Below, in pieces: positions 1-6,814 of a stretch of DNA of 14,474 nucleotides. This DNA is from Pseudomonadota bacterium (GTDB lineage: Bacteria; Pseudomonadota; Alphaproteobacteria; Rhizobiales; Xanthobacteraceae). Below the pieces are notes generated by a model. That model ran no database searches, had not been told where the DNA came from, and was given only the letters and a program-made list of their open reading frames with translations. How positions within the stretch are numbered: the stretch's first letter is position 1; every line of letters starts with the position of its first letter. Made by a program: the position numbers and the translations under genes. The stretch spans positions 1 to 14,474 of the forward strand of contig JAEYTQ010000536.1 of NCBI GenBank assembly GCA_023433965.1, written 5' to 3'.

Positions 1-1086
1 TTCTCAGGCGGGCGTGCCATGCCGACCCCGTTCGGCACTCTCTTTTCGTCCAACATCACGCCGGACCGCGAGACGGGAATCGGCAAGTGGACCGCCGAGG
101 ATTTCTACAAGGCCATGCATACCGGCCGCTTTCCCGACGGTGGGCTGATGTATCCGGCGATGCCATTCGCCTCCTACACCAAGGTGACCCAAGCCGACAG
201 CGCGGCGATCTTCGCCTATCTGAAGTCCATTGCGCCGGTCAGCCAACGCAATCGGGATCACGAACTCCGCTTCCCCTACAGCAATCGGCAGCTGATCCTC
301 GGCTGGCGCACGCTCTACTTCTCCGAAGGCGAGTACAAGCCGGACCCGAACAAGTCGGCCGAATGGAATCGCGGCGCCTATCTGGTCGAAGGATTGGGTC
401 ATTGCGGCATGTGCCATTCGCCGATCAACGCACTCGGCGGCACGTCCCAGGCCGACGCCTTCAAGGGCGGGCTGATCCCGATGCAGAACTGGTACGCGCC
501 CTCGCTGACCTCCAACCGCGAGGCCGGCCTCGGCGACTGGAGCCTCAAGGACATCACCGATCTTCTCAAGACCGGGGTCTCGGCGCGGGGTGTGGTCTAC
601 GGACCGATGGCCGAGGTCGTCCACAACAGCCTGCAATACCTGACCGACGAGGACACGCAGGCGATGGCGGTCTATCTGAAAAGCATCGCGGAGCCGACCT
701 CTCGCCCGCAGGCGAATTCCGCCGTTCTGCCGACCAGCGAGAGCAGCCTCCTGATCAGCCTCGGCAAGACGGTCTACGATGCCCGCTGCGCGAGCTGCCA
801 CGGCGCGCAAGGCGAAGGCAAGCCGCCGCACTGGCCGCCCCTCGCCAACAACCAGTCGATCGAGATGGAATCGGCCGTCAACGCGATCCGGATGGTGTTG
901 AACGGCGGCTACCCACCGAGCACCGAGGGAAATCCCCGCCCCTACGGCATGCCTCCGTTCGCCGGCCTTCTCTCCGACAACGAGGTGGCCGCCGTCGTCA
1001 CCTACATCCGCACGGCCTGGGGCAATCGCGGAGCGCCCGTGAGCGCGCGCGAGGCGAACGAACTGCGCTCGGCCCCCCTGAACTGA
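1..1086 (+). CDS. Multi-haem c-type cytochrome, alcohol/gluconate dehydrogenase cytochrome subunit type (5' end missing)
   Basis: The reading frame is open to the left edge, so the gene starts outside the window; the ATG at 19 is internal to a conserved stretch and is not the start. Two haem-binding motifs are visible, CGMCH at 403-417 and CASCH at 787-801. The leading segment (TPFGTLFSSNITPD, then WTAEDF and LMYPAMPF) is what normally follows the first haem site in the three-haem cytochrome c subunit of membrane alcohol, gluconate and related PQQ/flavin dehydrogenases, so a first CxxCH probably lies just upstream. The family sits on the periplasmic side and passes electrons from a dehydrogenase to quinone or to another cytochrome. 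The next gene begins 10 bp after the stop, in an operon with a ba3-type oxidase. I infer that it feeds electrons to that oxidase, or links a dehydrogenase encoded upstream to it. Confidence 0.85.
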   Translation, partial: FSGGRAMPTPFGTLFSSNITPDRETGIGKWTAEDFYKAMHTGRFPDGGLMYPAMPFASYTKVTQADSAAIFAYLKSIAPVSQRNRDHELRFPYSNRQLILGWRTLYFSEGEYKPDPNKSAEWNRGAYLVEGLGHCGMCHSPINALGGTSQADAFKGGLIPMQNWYAPSLTSNREAGLGDWSLKDITDLLKTGVSARGVVYGPMAEVVHNSLQYLTDEDTQAMAVYLKSIAEPTSRPQANSAVLPTSESSLLISLGKTVYDARCASCHGAQGEGKPPHWPPLANNQSIEMESAVNAIRMVLNGGYPPSTEGNPRPYGMPPFAGLLSDNEVAAVVTYIRTAWGNRGAPVSAREANELRSAPLN

Positions 1087-1096
1087 GGCATACCTG

Positions 1097-1276
1097 ATGA
1101 TCAACTCGGAGCTTCCGGAGCAGGTCGAGAACACGGCGGACGACCGCGTCAACCGAATCGTCGCGGCCGGTCCCGGCGGCGCTCTCATGGTCGCCGGGTT
1201 AGCCACCGCTCTGGTCGTTGCGATGTGGTTCGCCTTCTACCTGTTCGTCTTCCTGCCGCGCGGAGCCCTGCAATGA
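1097..1276 (+). CDS. cbaD: Small one-helix protein, probable ba3-type oxidase subunit IIa
   Basis: This 59-residue frame (MINSELPEQVENTADDR...) fits exactly between the cytochrome and subunit II genes. GAGG, overlapping the previous stop codon, stands 8 bases before its ATG, and its TGA overlaps the ATG of subunit II as ATGA. It has a polar N-terminus of about 25 residues and then one membrane helix (about 30-53, AGLATALVVAMWFAFYLFVF) ending in PRGALQ. In the Thermus ba3 oxidase a single-helix subunit IIa (CbaD) replaces the first transmembrane helix of usual subunit II, and many proteobacterial ba3 operons have a similar small gene before subunit II. The assignment rests on position, size and topology rather than on a motif. 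Gene finders easily miss it. The symbol follows Thermus usage. Confidence 0.75.
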   Translation: MINSELPEQVENTADDRVNRIVAAGPGGALMVAGLATALVVAMWFAFYLFVFLPRGALQ

Positions 1277-1836
1277 CGGCGCAGGACGGTCATCACGGCG
1301 CCGAAGTCGCCGAGCGGGTCGAGAAACGTTGGGCGACGATGTCCGTGACCGTCATCGTCATCCTGGCCGCGCTGGCGGCGTTCGCCGGAATCCATCGGGC
1401 GACCATGCCGCAGGCGCGCGTGGAGACGATCGATCCGACCCGGCTGCACCTCTCCGGCGAGTTCGTCGAATCCAACCTGGGCAGCATATTGGAGTCGAAC
1501 GGGGCGGTGACCGTGCGGGCCATCGGCCAGCAATATTCCTTCACGCCGGCGTGCCTCCTGGTGCCGGCGCAGACCCCGATCACGCTCCGGGCGACCAGCG
1601 CCGACGTGGTCCACGGGATTCTGATTCAGGGTACGAACGTCAACACCATGCTGGTGCCGGGCTATGTCTCCGAGCAGCTCATGCGCTTCGAGAAGACCGG
1701 CGACCACCTGATGCCCTGCCAGGAGTTCTGCAGCTTCGGCCACGAAGGGATGTGGGGCAAGGTCAAGGTGATCGACAAGGCGGAGTTCGCATCGCGCGCG
1801 AAGAACGGCGGGAGATTGAGCTGTGTTGGTGAATAG
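1273..1836 (+). CDS. cbaB: ba3-type cytochrome c oxidase subunit II (CuA subunit)
   Basis: The protein has 187 residues: one N-terminal membrane helix (about 22-42) and a periplasmic cupredoxin domain holding the dinuclear CuA centre, the entry point for electrons from cytochrome c. All CuA ligands are present: H114 in ADVVHG, then C149, E151, C153, H157 and M160 in CQEFCSFGHEGM. These residue numbers are the same as those of the Thermus thermophilus ba3 CuA domain, where residue 151 is Gln and binds through its backbone. The start is the ATG at 1273, overlapping the preceding small gene (ATGA); the frame stays open upstream but that part is covered by the small gene. The 3' end overlaps the GTG start of subunit I by 14 bp, suggesting coupled translation. 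Confidence 0.93.
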   Translation: MTAQDGHHGAEVAERVEKRWATMSVTVIVILAALAAFAGIHRATMPQARVETIDPTRLHLSGEFVESNLGSILESNGAVTVRAIGQQYSFTPACLLVPAQTPITLRATSADVVHGILIQGTNVNTMLVPGYVSEQLMRFEKTGDHLMPCQEFCSFGHEGMWGKVKVIDKAEFASRAKNGGRLSCVGE

Positions 1837-3445
1837 GAAGCTCATCCTCGCCCATTTCTGGCTGGCCTTCGTCGTGTTCGGGCTGGCTCTCTTTCTCGGC
1901 GCCTGGCAGATGTTCGTCCGCAGCCCGCTTCTGGCCTGGATCAGCAATCCGGAGTGGTACTACCGTTCGCTGACCGCGCACGGCACGGTGATGGGCTACG
2001 TCTTCCCCACGCTTGTGGCGATGGGCTTCGGCTATGCCATCTCGGAGTCCGCGCTGAAGCAGCCCCTGGTCGGCGTGCGCTGGGCCTGGGCGGGATTCTG
2101 GCTCATCGTCGCGGGCGCGATCATGGCCATGGTGCCGGTCGCGCTCGGCCGCGCCTCGGTGCTCTACACCTTCTATCCGCCCCTGATCGGCAATGTCTTC
2201 TACTACATCGGCGTCGTTCTCGTCGTGGTCGGCTCCTGGATCTGGGTCGCGCTGATGTCGGTCAACCTCCGCGTCTGGCGGCGGACCCATCCGGACGAAC
2301 CCGTGCCGCTCGCGATGTTCGCCAACGTCGCCGGATCCTACCTCTGGGCCTGGACCGCGGTCGGCGCCGCGCTCGAACTGCTGCTGCAGATCATTCCGGT
2401 GGCGCTCGGCTGGCGGACCACCATCGACGCGGGACTCGCCCGCGTGTTCTTCTCCTGGACGCTCCACGCCATCGTCTATTTCTGGCTGATGCCGACCTAC
2501 ATCGCCTACTACACCATCGTGCCGCGCGCGATCGGCGGCCGCCTCTACAGCGACACGATGGGGCGCATCGCCTTCATTCTGTTCCTGGTCGTGGCGATGC
2601 CGATCGGCATCCACCACACCTTCGCGGATCCGCAGGTCGGCGCCGGATTCAAGTTCATCCACTCCGCCTTCACCGCCCTCGTCGCGCTGCCGACGCTGCT
2701 GACCGTGTTCACGATCTGCGCGTCGGTCGAGATCGCCGCTCGCCTCCGCGGCGGCAGGGGGCCGTTCGGCTGGGTCGGGGCGTTGCCGTGGGACAATCCC
2801 GTCATGCTGGCGGTGGCGTTCTCCTTCGTGCTGCTCGGTTTCGGCGGCGCCGGCGGGCTCATCAACATGAGCTACCAGCTCGATACCACCATCCACAACA
2901 CGCAGTGGATCACCGGCCACTTCCACCTGATCTTCGGCGGGGCCATCGTGATCATGTACTTCGCCATCGCCTTCGACCTGTGGCCGCACCTGACCGGCCG
3001 CGCGCTGCCCAGCCTGAGCCTGGTTCGAACCCAGCTATGGCTTTGGTTCGTCGGCATGATCGTGACAACCTTCCCGTGGCATTGGGTCGGGATCCTCGGC
3101 ATGCCGCGGCGGATGGCCTACTACGACTACGCCGACCCCGCGATCGCTCCGCAGGCATTCTCGGTCGTTCTGTCGGCGATCGGCGCGATCATCCTGCTGA
3201 TCTCGGGGTTGCTGTTCCTCTACATCCTGGCGGCGGCCCAGCGTCGACCCGCGACCGATGCCGGCGCGTATCGCTTCAGCGTGCCCATCCATCAGGTCCG
3301 TTCGGTGCCTATGGCCCTCAACAGCTTCGCGATCTGGGTGGCGCTGATGATCGGGCTCACGGTCACGAACTACGGCTATCCGATCCTGTCGCTGGCCGCG
3401 CGTTCCGACACGTCCGTTCCCGCCGTCTACGTCGGAGCGCAGTGA
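1823..3445 (+). CDS. cbaA: ba3-type (type B) haem-copper oxidase subunit I
   Basis: This 540-residue polytopic membrane protein holds the oxygen-reducing haem a3/CuB centre and low-spin haem b. Visible ligands are H53 (AHGTVMG) and H368 for low-spin haem, H366 for the high-spin haem (ITGHFHL), and H215, H264 and H265 for CuB. Y219 lies in HAIVYFW and would form the His-Tyr cross-link. Intervals H215-H264 (49) and H264-H366 (102) equal those of Thermus ba3 (H233-H282-H384). The WTLHAIVYFW motif has no glutamate of the A-type D-channel, as expected for type B oxidases with high oxygen affinity. The start is a GTG at 1823 behind GGGAG; TTG 1826 and GTG 1829 are alternatives. The stop overlaps the next start as TGATG. 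Confidence 0.95.
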   Translation: MLVNRKLILAHFWLAFVVFGLALFLGAWQMFVRSPLLAWISNPEWYYRSLTAHGTVMGYVFPTLVAMGFGYAISESALKQPLVGVRWAWAGFWLIVAGAIMAMVPVALGRASVLYTFYPPLIGNVFYYIGVVLVVVGSWIWVALMSVNLRVWRRTHPDEPVPLAMFANVAGSYLWAWTAVGAALELLLQIIPVALGWRTTIDAGLARVFFSWTLHAIVYFWLMPTYIAYYTIVPRAIGGRLYSDTMGRIAFILFLVVAMPIGIHHTFADPQVGAGFKFIHSAFTALVALPTLLTVFTICASVEIAARLRGGRGPFGWVGALPWDNPVMLAVAFSFVLLGFGGAGGLINMSYQLDTTIHNTQWITGHFHLIFGGAIVIMYFAIAFDLWPHLTGRALPSLSLVRTQLWLWFVGMIVTTFPWHWVGILGMPRRMAYYDYADPAIAPQAFSVVLSAIGAIILLISGLLFLYILAAAQRRPATDAGAYRFSVPIHQVRSVPMALNSFAIWVALMIGLTVTNYGYPILSLAARSDTSVPAVYVGAQ

Positions 3446-4260
3446 TGGGCGCACGCGAGCTCTTCACCTTCAGGAATCCCTACTTCTCCGCGGGGGTGGG
3501 CATCGCCGCCGGATTGTTCCTGCTGACGGCGCTCGGCGGTTTCATCATCCTGCCCTATGCCCAGAAGGATTTGCAGTTCGCAAGTCTCTGGGACGCGATC
3601 TGCAGCGCCGCCGGTCTGCCGCAACGATCGGCCTCGGTGCCGACGGCCAAGGTCGGGCCCCGCCTCTCGGAGGCGATTTTGACTCCGACGATTCTGGCGC
3701 GACCGAGCCAGGAGTCGATCGGCCGCGGAGCGACGCTCGCGCAGCGCTGCGCGATCTGCCACGGGCCCACCGGCATCAGCAGGGCGGACTCGCCCAATCT
3801 CGCAGGCCAGTACGCCGCGGTCATCTACAAGGAGCTCGTCGACTTCCGTTCGGGCGCCCGCACGAACGCGGTGATGTCGCCCTTCGCGGTCAACCTGACG
3901 GATCAGGAGATCGCCGATCTTGCCGCGTACTATGCCTACTTGCCGCGGCTGCCGGCGTACCACCCGACGCCGCAGCTCCCGAAGCCGCGCATCGTGATCT
4001 ATGGCGCGCCGATGCGGGGTATCGCACCCTGCGGATCCTGCCACGGCAGCCTCGACAACAAGACCGGAAGTCCGTGGCTCGAGGGCCAGTCCGAGGCCTA
4101 CATGAAGGCGCAGCTTCAGGCGTTCGCCGCGAGCCAGCGGACCAACGACATCAGCCAGCAGATGCGCAATGTCGCCCGCGCCATGACGCCGCAGGAGATC
4201 GACGAGGCGGCGGCGTACTACGCGTCGCAGCCGCCCGAGGTGGTGAAGGCGACCGATTGA
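3445..4260 (+). CDS. Membrane-anchored dihaem c-type cytochrome (c4-like)
   Basis: The protein has 271 residues with an N-terminal membrane anchor at about 16-38 (GVGIAAGLFLLTALGGFIIL) and two haem-binding sites, CAICH at 102-106 and CGSCH at 196-200. Each heads a class I cytochrome c domain. Candidate axial methionines are in NAVMSPF and ARAMTPQE, each followed by the usual DQEIADLAAYY / PQEIDEAAAYY helix. The two-domain layout is that of cytochrome c4. The start ATG at 3445 overlaps the subunit I stop (TGATG), so the two genes are translationally coupled. In proteobacteria such cytochromes donate electrons to CuA of ba3 oxidases, which fits this position as the last gene of the operon. The last 110 bp are antisense to the tail of the following - strand gene. 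Confidence 0.92.
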   Translation: MGARELFTFRNPYFSAGVGIAAGLFLLTALGGFIILPYAQKDLQFASLWDAICSAAGLPQRSASVPTAKVGPRLSEAILTPTILARPSQESIGRGATLAQRCAICHGPTGISRADSPNLAGQYAAVIYKELVDFRSGARTNAVMSPFAVNLTDQEIADLAAYYAYLPRLPAYHPTPQLPKPRIVIYGAPMRGIAPCGSCHGSLDNKTGSPWLEGQSEAYMKAQLQAFAASQRTNDISQQMRNVARAMTPQEIDEAAAYYASQPPEVVKATD

Positions 4261-4918
4261 GGATACGACGAAGTCGGAAACGGCCTGCACGTCCAGGGTG
4301 GACAATTCGGCGCTTGCCCGGCCCGGCCCGAGGGTCAGAGGCGCGCCGCGACGTTGTCATTCGGCCTGCGGAGCCATCGATCGAGGTCCAACCACAGTCG
4401 GCTCCGGAGAGGAAACGCTGTTCGAGCTTTGCGCGTTCCTCTTCTTTCAGCTTGCGATATCGCTCCTCCTGCTCCCGCCGGAGCCTCTCGTCCTCCCGTT
4501 CGAGATGCTCCTGCAGCATGCCGATGATGGCCCGCATCTCAGTACCCTGCGCCTTCTCGGCGACATACAGCGCGAGGCAGCCCTCCTTGAGGTCTTCGTT
4601 GGGATAGCTCGTGTAGGGCTCCTCCCAGATCGCGCGTAGCCGCTGCTCCACGTCTGTCTTGGTCAGCAACGGACCAGGCAAGTTGTTAAGCGTGGCGAGC
4701 AAGTCTTCCGTCGGAATCCAACACGGAGCCGCGGCCCTTGCGACCTCCTCCCGTTCTGCCTCCCACTTGCTCCAGATCGAGCCCGCTCGATCGACCGCGT
4801 TCACGATGTCCCGCGCAATCTTGTGCACGCTGTGAGGATCGCGCAGATGCCGCAAAGATGGGCTTTTCACGTAGTCGAAGAGCAGTGATGCCACGGCATA
4901 CTGGCGGTCGGAGCTCAT
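4151..4918 (-). CDS. Protein of unknown function with charged helical (coiled-coil-like) segment
   Basis: I do not recognise this family. The start ATG at 4918 is supported by GGAGAG seven bases upstream (4926-4931 on the - strand). Residues 1-140 look like an ordinary soluble alpha-helical protein (MSSDRQYAVASLLFDY...). Residues about 137-168 are very rich in Glu and Arg/Lys (HLEREDERLRREQEERYRKL region) and probably form a long charged helix or coiled coil. After FLSGADCGWTS (169-179) the composition changes abruptly to an Arg/Pro/Ser/Ala-rich tail up to residue 255. The last 36 residues are encoded antisense to the 3' end of the dihaem cytochrome gene. I therefore suspect the natural protein ends near residue 185 and that the tail is read-through after a frameshift or lost stop. 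No signal peptide or membrane segment is seen. Confidence 0.65.
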   Translation of the reverse strand: MSSDRQYAVASLLFDYVKSPSLRHLRDPHSVHKIARDIVNAVDRAGSIWSKWEAEREEVARAAAPCWIPTEDLLATLNNLPGPLLTKTDVEQRLRAIWEEPYTSYPNEDLKEGCLALYVAEKAQGTEMRAIIGMLQEHLEREDERLRREQEERYRKLKEEERAKLEQRFLSGADCGWTSIDGSAGRMTTSRRASDPRAGPGKRRIVHPGRAGRFRLRRILNRSPSPPRAAATRSTPPPRRSPAASWRGRHCASAG

Positions 4919-5023
4919 GCGCGGTCTCTCCGGTCGTTGCGCTCGACATCCTAGCAACCGACGAACGTGGTCCGCCAGAGGCCGCAAATCGAAGGATTCG
5001 ACCGGCGCACTCCGCCATGTTCG

Positions 5024-5944
5024 TCACAGGTCTTCGCGCAGCCCCTTGAAAAACGGGTGCCTCACCTTTCCTTCCGCCGACTTGGCCCGGTATTCGACCT
5101 CGGCGAGCAGCTTCGGCTCGACCCAGATGCCCTTGTGGGCGATCCGCTTCGCGTACGGCTGCGTCTTCCGGATCAAGGGCTTCAACCGCTTCTGGAGGTT
5201 GGCGGCGGAGGCCTTGTCGAAGCCATGGTCGACCTTGCCAGCATAGACCAGGTCGTTCCCCTTGCGTCGACCGAGATAGACGCCGTCCCACTTTCCTTCA
5301 TCGAGCGCGAAGCCGGCGATCGCCAGGGTCTCCCGCTGCGCGCAGGTCTTCTTCACCCAGTTATTGCCGCGACCGCTGGCGTAGATGCTATCGCGGACCT
5401 TCGAGACCACTCCCTCCAGGCCCACCTTGCAGGCGTGCGCGAACATGTCGGCGCCTTCGAGCTCGAAGCTTTCGCTGAACTGTATCTCGGTGCCATCGAT
5501 GATCTTCTTGAGTTGGGTCTTGCGCTGGAAGAGCGGCACCTTCCGGAGGTCGCGGCCGTTCAGGTACAGGAGATCGAACGCGACCAGTACGATGCTGGTC
5601 GATCTGCCCTTCAATTCGTTCTGAAGGACGGAGAAGTCCGTCGTGCCGTCCGCGGCGGGGACCACGATTTCGCCGTCCACGATCGCCGACGCGGCCTTGA
5701 TGTGCCAGGCGTCGTCGGCGACCTTCTTGAAGCGGTTGGTCCAGTCGTGACCGCGGCGGGTGAAGACCTTCACGGCTTCGTTCGCCAGATGGACCTGGAC
5801 ACGGTAACCGTCGAACTTGATTTCGTGAATCCATCGCGCTCCGGACGGCACCTTCTCGATCGATGATGCCAGGGCCGGCTCTACGAAGCCGGGAAACGGC
5901 GCCTTCACGCCGATCGCAGCCGGTTTACGTCGCTGAAACGCCAC
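5024..5944 (-). CDS. ligD: ATP-dependent DNA ligase, LigD ligase-domain type (stand-alone)
   Basis: The protein has 306 residues and consists only of adenylation plus OB-fold domains. Nucleotidyltransferase motifs run in order: motif I EIKFDGYR (41-48, K43 the adenylated lysine), FTRRGHDW (61-68), motif III AIVDGEIVV (86-94), VAFDLLYLNG (121-130), motif IV LEGVVSK (176-182) and motif V WVKK (196-199). The C-terminus (EVEYRAKSAEGKVRHPFFKG) is typical of the LigD ligase domain OB fold. It seals nicks and double-strand ends in Ku-dependent non-homologous end joining. The polymerase and phosphoesterase domains of full LigD are absent, as in ligase-only paralogues. The start is a GTG at 5944 behind GGAG with 8 bases spacing. 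ku lies 2 kb away on the other strand. Confidence 0.93.
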   Translation of the reverse strand: MAFQRRKPAAIGVKAPFPGFVEPALASSIEKVPSGARWIHEIKFDGYRVQVHLANEAVKVFTRRGHDWTNRFKKVADDAWHIKAASAIVDGEIVVPAADGTTDFSVLQNELKGRSTSIVLVAFDLLYLNGRDLRKVPLFQRKTQLKKIIDGTEIQFSESFELEGADMFAHACKVGLEGVVSKVRDSIYASGRGNNWVKKTCAQRETLAIAGFALDEGKWDGVYLGRRKGNDLVYAGKVDHGFDKASAANLQKRLKPLIRKTQPYAKRIAHKGIWVEPKLLAEVEYRAKSAEGKVRHPFFKGLREDL

Positions 5945-6003
5945 GCAACGAACTCCAACGCAACAACTCGCGGACTCAAGCCGGGACGGCAGAATTCGTT
6001 TCC

Positions 6004-6028
6004 GGAACTCGCGAATCCTTGCGGCGTT
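6004..6028 (+). promoter_or_regulatory. EcfG (general stress response sigma factor) promoter, GGAAC-N16-CGTT
   Basis: GGAAC at 6004-6008 and CGTT at 6025-6028 are separated by exactly 16 bases. This is an exact match to the alphaproteobacterial EcfG promoter consensus (GGAAC, 16-17 bases, CGTT). It lies in the 116-bp gap between the divergent ligase and DUF3606 genes, points toward the latter, and its -10 element ends 32 bases before that start codon, leaving room for a short leader and the AGGAGG ribosome site. No matching element pointing toward the ligase was found. Confidence 0.75.
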
Positions 6029-6060
6029 GCGTCGTCATCAGTTCGCAATAGGAGGAGCCG

Positions 6061-6246
6061 ATGGCGGCAGCGAAGAAGAAGACCGCGCGTGGACGCAAGC
6101 AGGACCGGGCACGCGTCGCCAAGGGACAGGACTACGAAGTCCGCTACGAAGCGAAGAAGACCGGCCGCTCGGCTTCGGCCGTGAAGAAGGCAGTCAAGAA
6201 GGTCGGCAACAGCCGCAAGCGGGTCGAAAAGCGTCTCGGCCGCTAA
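6061..6246 (+). CDS. DUF3606 domain-containing small basic protein
   Basis: The protein has 61 residues. A Lys/Arg-rich head (AAAKKKTARGRKQDRARVA) leads into the DUF3606 signature (QDYEVRYEAKKTGRSASAV, then KKAVKKVG). DUF3606 proteins are short, usually 55-75 residues, common in Alphaproteobacteria and of unknown biochemical role; the charge of this one (about a third Lys/Arg) would allow nucleic-acid binding, which is only an inference. The ATG at 6061 has a perfect AGGAGG (6050-6055) at five bases spacing. An exact EcfG promoter stands immediately upstream, so expression under general stress is expected. Its TAA overlaps the TAG of the converging gene in the shared tetranucleotide CTAA (6243-6246). 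Confidence 0.85.
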   Translation: MAAAKKKTARGRKQDRARVAKGQDYEVRYEAKKTGRSASAVKKAVKKVGNSRKRVEKRLGR

Positions 6247-6455
6247 GTCGCCTCGGATCCGGCCTCTCCGGGCCCGGAGGGCGTCGTGCGCGGCAGGGGA
6301 AGCGGGCGCTCGGGCGAGGTGAATCGCGACGCCTGCCCGCCCTTCGCATCATACCGTTTCGCCAGGTCGAGGAGGCGTCGGCGGGTAAATGGGTCGGCCC
6401 TTTCGGAAATGGTCCGGACCCGGCTTGCAAGCCCCAAATAGAATTCCTGCTCCAT
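6243..6455 (-). CDS. Small protein of unknown function (70 residues)
   Basis: The frame encodes MEQEFYLGLASRVRTISERA followed by DPFTRRRLLDLAKRYDAKGG and a Pro/Thr/Ser-rich tail (RPLPLPRTTPSGPGEAGSEA). The first 40 residues look like two amphipathic helices joined at ADPFT, and the tail looks disordered. I believe comparable short proteins occur in Bradyrhizobium-like genomes, but I cannot name the family. The ATG at 6455 is preceded by GGTGGGG; a GTG at 6479 and an ATG at 6476 upstream are alternatives, but their GAGGAG is only 0-3 bases away. A good -35-like TTGACT lies about 60 bases upstream of the ATG without a clear -10. The gene converges with the DUF3606 gene and shares the CTAA stop overlap. 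Confidence 0.6.
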   Translation of the reverse strand: MEQEFYLGLASRVRTISERADPFTRRRLLDLAKRYDAKGGQASRFTSPERPLPLPRTTPSGPGEAGSEAT

Positions 6456-6607
6456 GGCGTACCCCACCCACGACATCACTCCTCAAATTTGGATGGCCTG
6501 CACTCGGGGAGTCAAGCGGCGCTGCCGCGGGAGTTTGAAAACTTTCCAACGTGCCTTGTACCGACGCCTCAGGCGGGCCTAAGCTGCCGGCGGCAGGAAA
6601 ATTCGAC
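6456..6607. other. Divergent intergenic region between two small genes
   Basis: This 152-bp gap must hold the promoters of the 70-residue gene (leftward) and the zinc-ribbon gene (rightward). On the + strand TTGAAA at 6535-6540 is followed after 18 bases by TACCGA (6559-6564), a weak housekeeping-type promoter. On the - strand TTGACT has no convincing -10. No EcfG motif was found. Confidence 0.3.
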
Positions 6608-6790
6608 ATGACGGTGCTGCACCCTATCCGGAAGGCGTGTCCGGCCTGCGGAAGGCCCATGAAACTCGTCAAGAGCGACGCGGGCCCCGGCAAGGTGCGC
6701 TATGTCTGTCCCGTTTGCGACGACGATCCTTTGCACGACCCTGCCGCTCGCAAGTGGGTGGATAGCCCGTTGAAGCCGCCTGCGGACTGA
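6608..6790 (+). CDS. Small four-cysteine zinc-ribbon-like protein of unknown function
   Basis: The protein has 60 residues with two CxxC knuckles, CPAC (11-14) and CPVC (34-37), separated by 19 residues including a Lys/Arg-rich stretch. This is the spacing of a zinc ribbon. The C-terminus (DPLHDPAARKWVDSPLKPP) is acidic/proline-rich. No catalytic motif is present. It may be a nucleic-acid or protein-binding accessory factor, but no function can be assigned. The ATG at 6608 is preceded by AGGAAA at about ten bases; a GTG at 6551 in frame would add 19 residues of poor-looking sequence, so the ATG is preferred. It converges with the exonuclease gene, leaving a 24-bp gap. Confidence 0.65.
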   Translation: MTVLHPIRKACPACGRPMKLVKSDAGPGKVRYVCPVCDDDPLHDPAARKWVDSPLKPPAD

Positions 6791-6814
6791 GCTCTCCGTC
6801 AGCCGTAACGGTAG

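Noticed and set aside
4..1206. 400-residue - strand open frame opposite the first cytochrome
   Set aside because: Arg/Gly/Ala-rich antisense shadow; the + strand carries two CxxCH haem sites and a family-typical sequence.
1763..2989. Long - strand open frame opposite oxidase subunit I
   Set aside because: It is a GC-rich shadow frame: Arg/Asp/Glu/Gly-rich, without domains, opposite a gene whose every metal ligand is in place.
3022..3032. GGTTCGAACCC, a tRNA T-loop-like sequence
   Set aside because: It lies inside subunit I coding sequence, and no acceptor, D or anticodon stems can be placed around it.
1954..3444. 5' extension of the dihaem cytochrome frame through the whole of subunit I
   Set aside because: The upstream part is Arg/His/Pro-rich out-of-frame translation of subunit I; the real start is the ATG at 3445.
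4291..4303. Small inverted repeat GTCCA-ggg-TGGAC between the oxidase operon and the convergent gene
   Set aside because: The five-pair stem with a three-base loop and no T run is too weak for a terminator, and it lies within the convergent coding frame.
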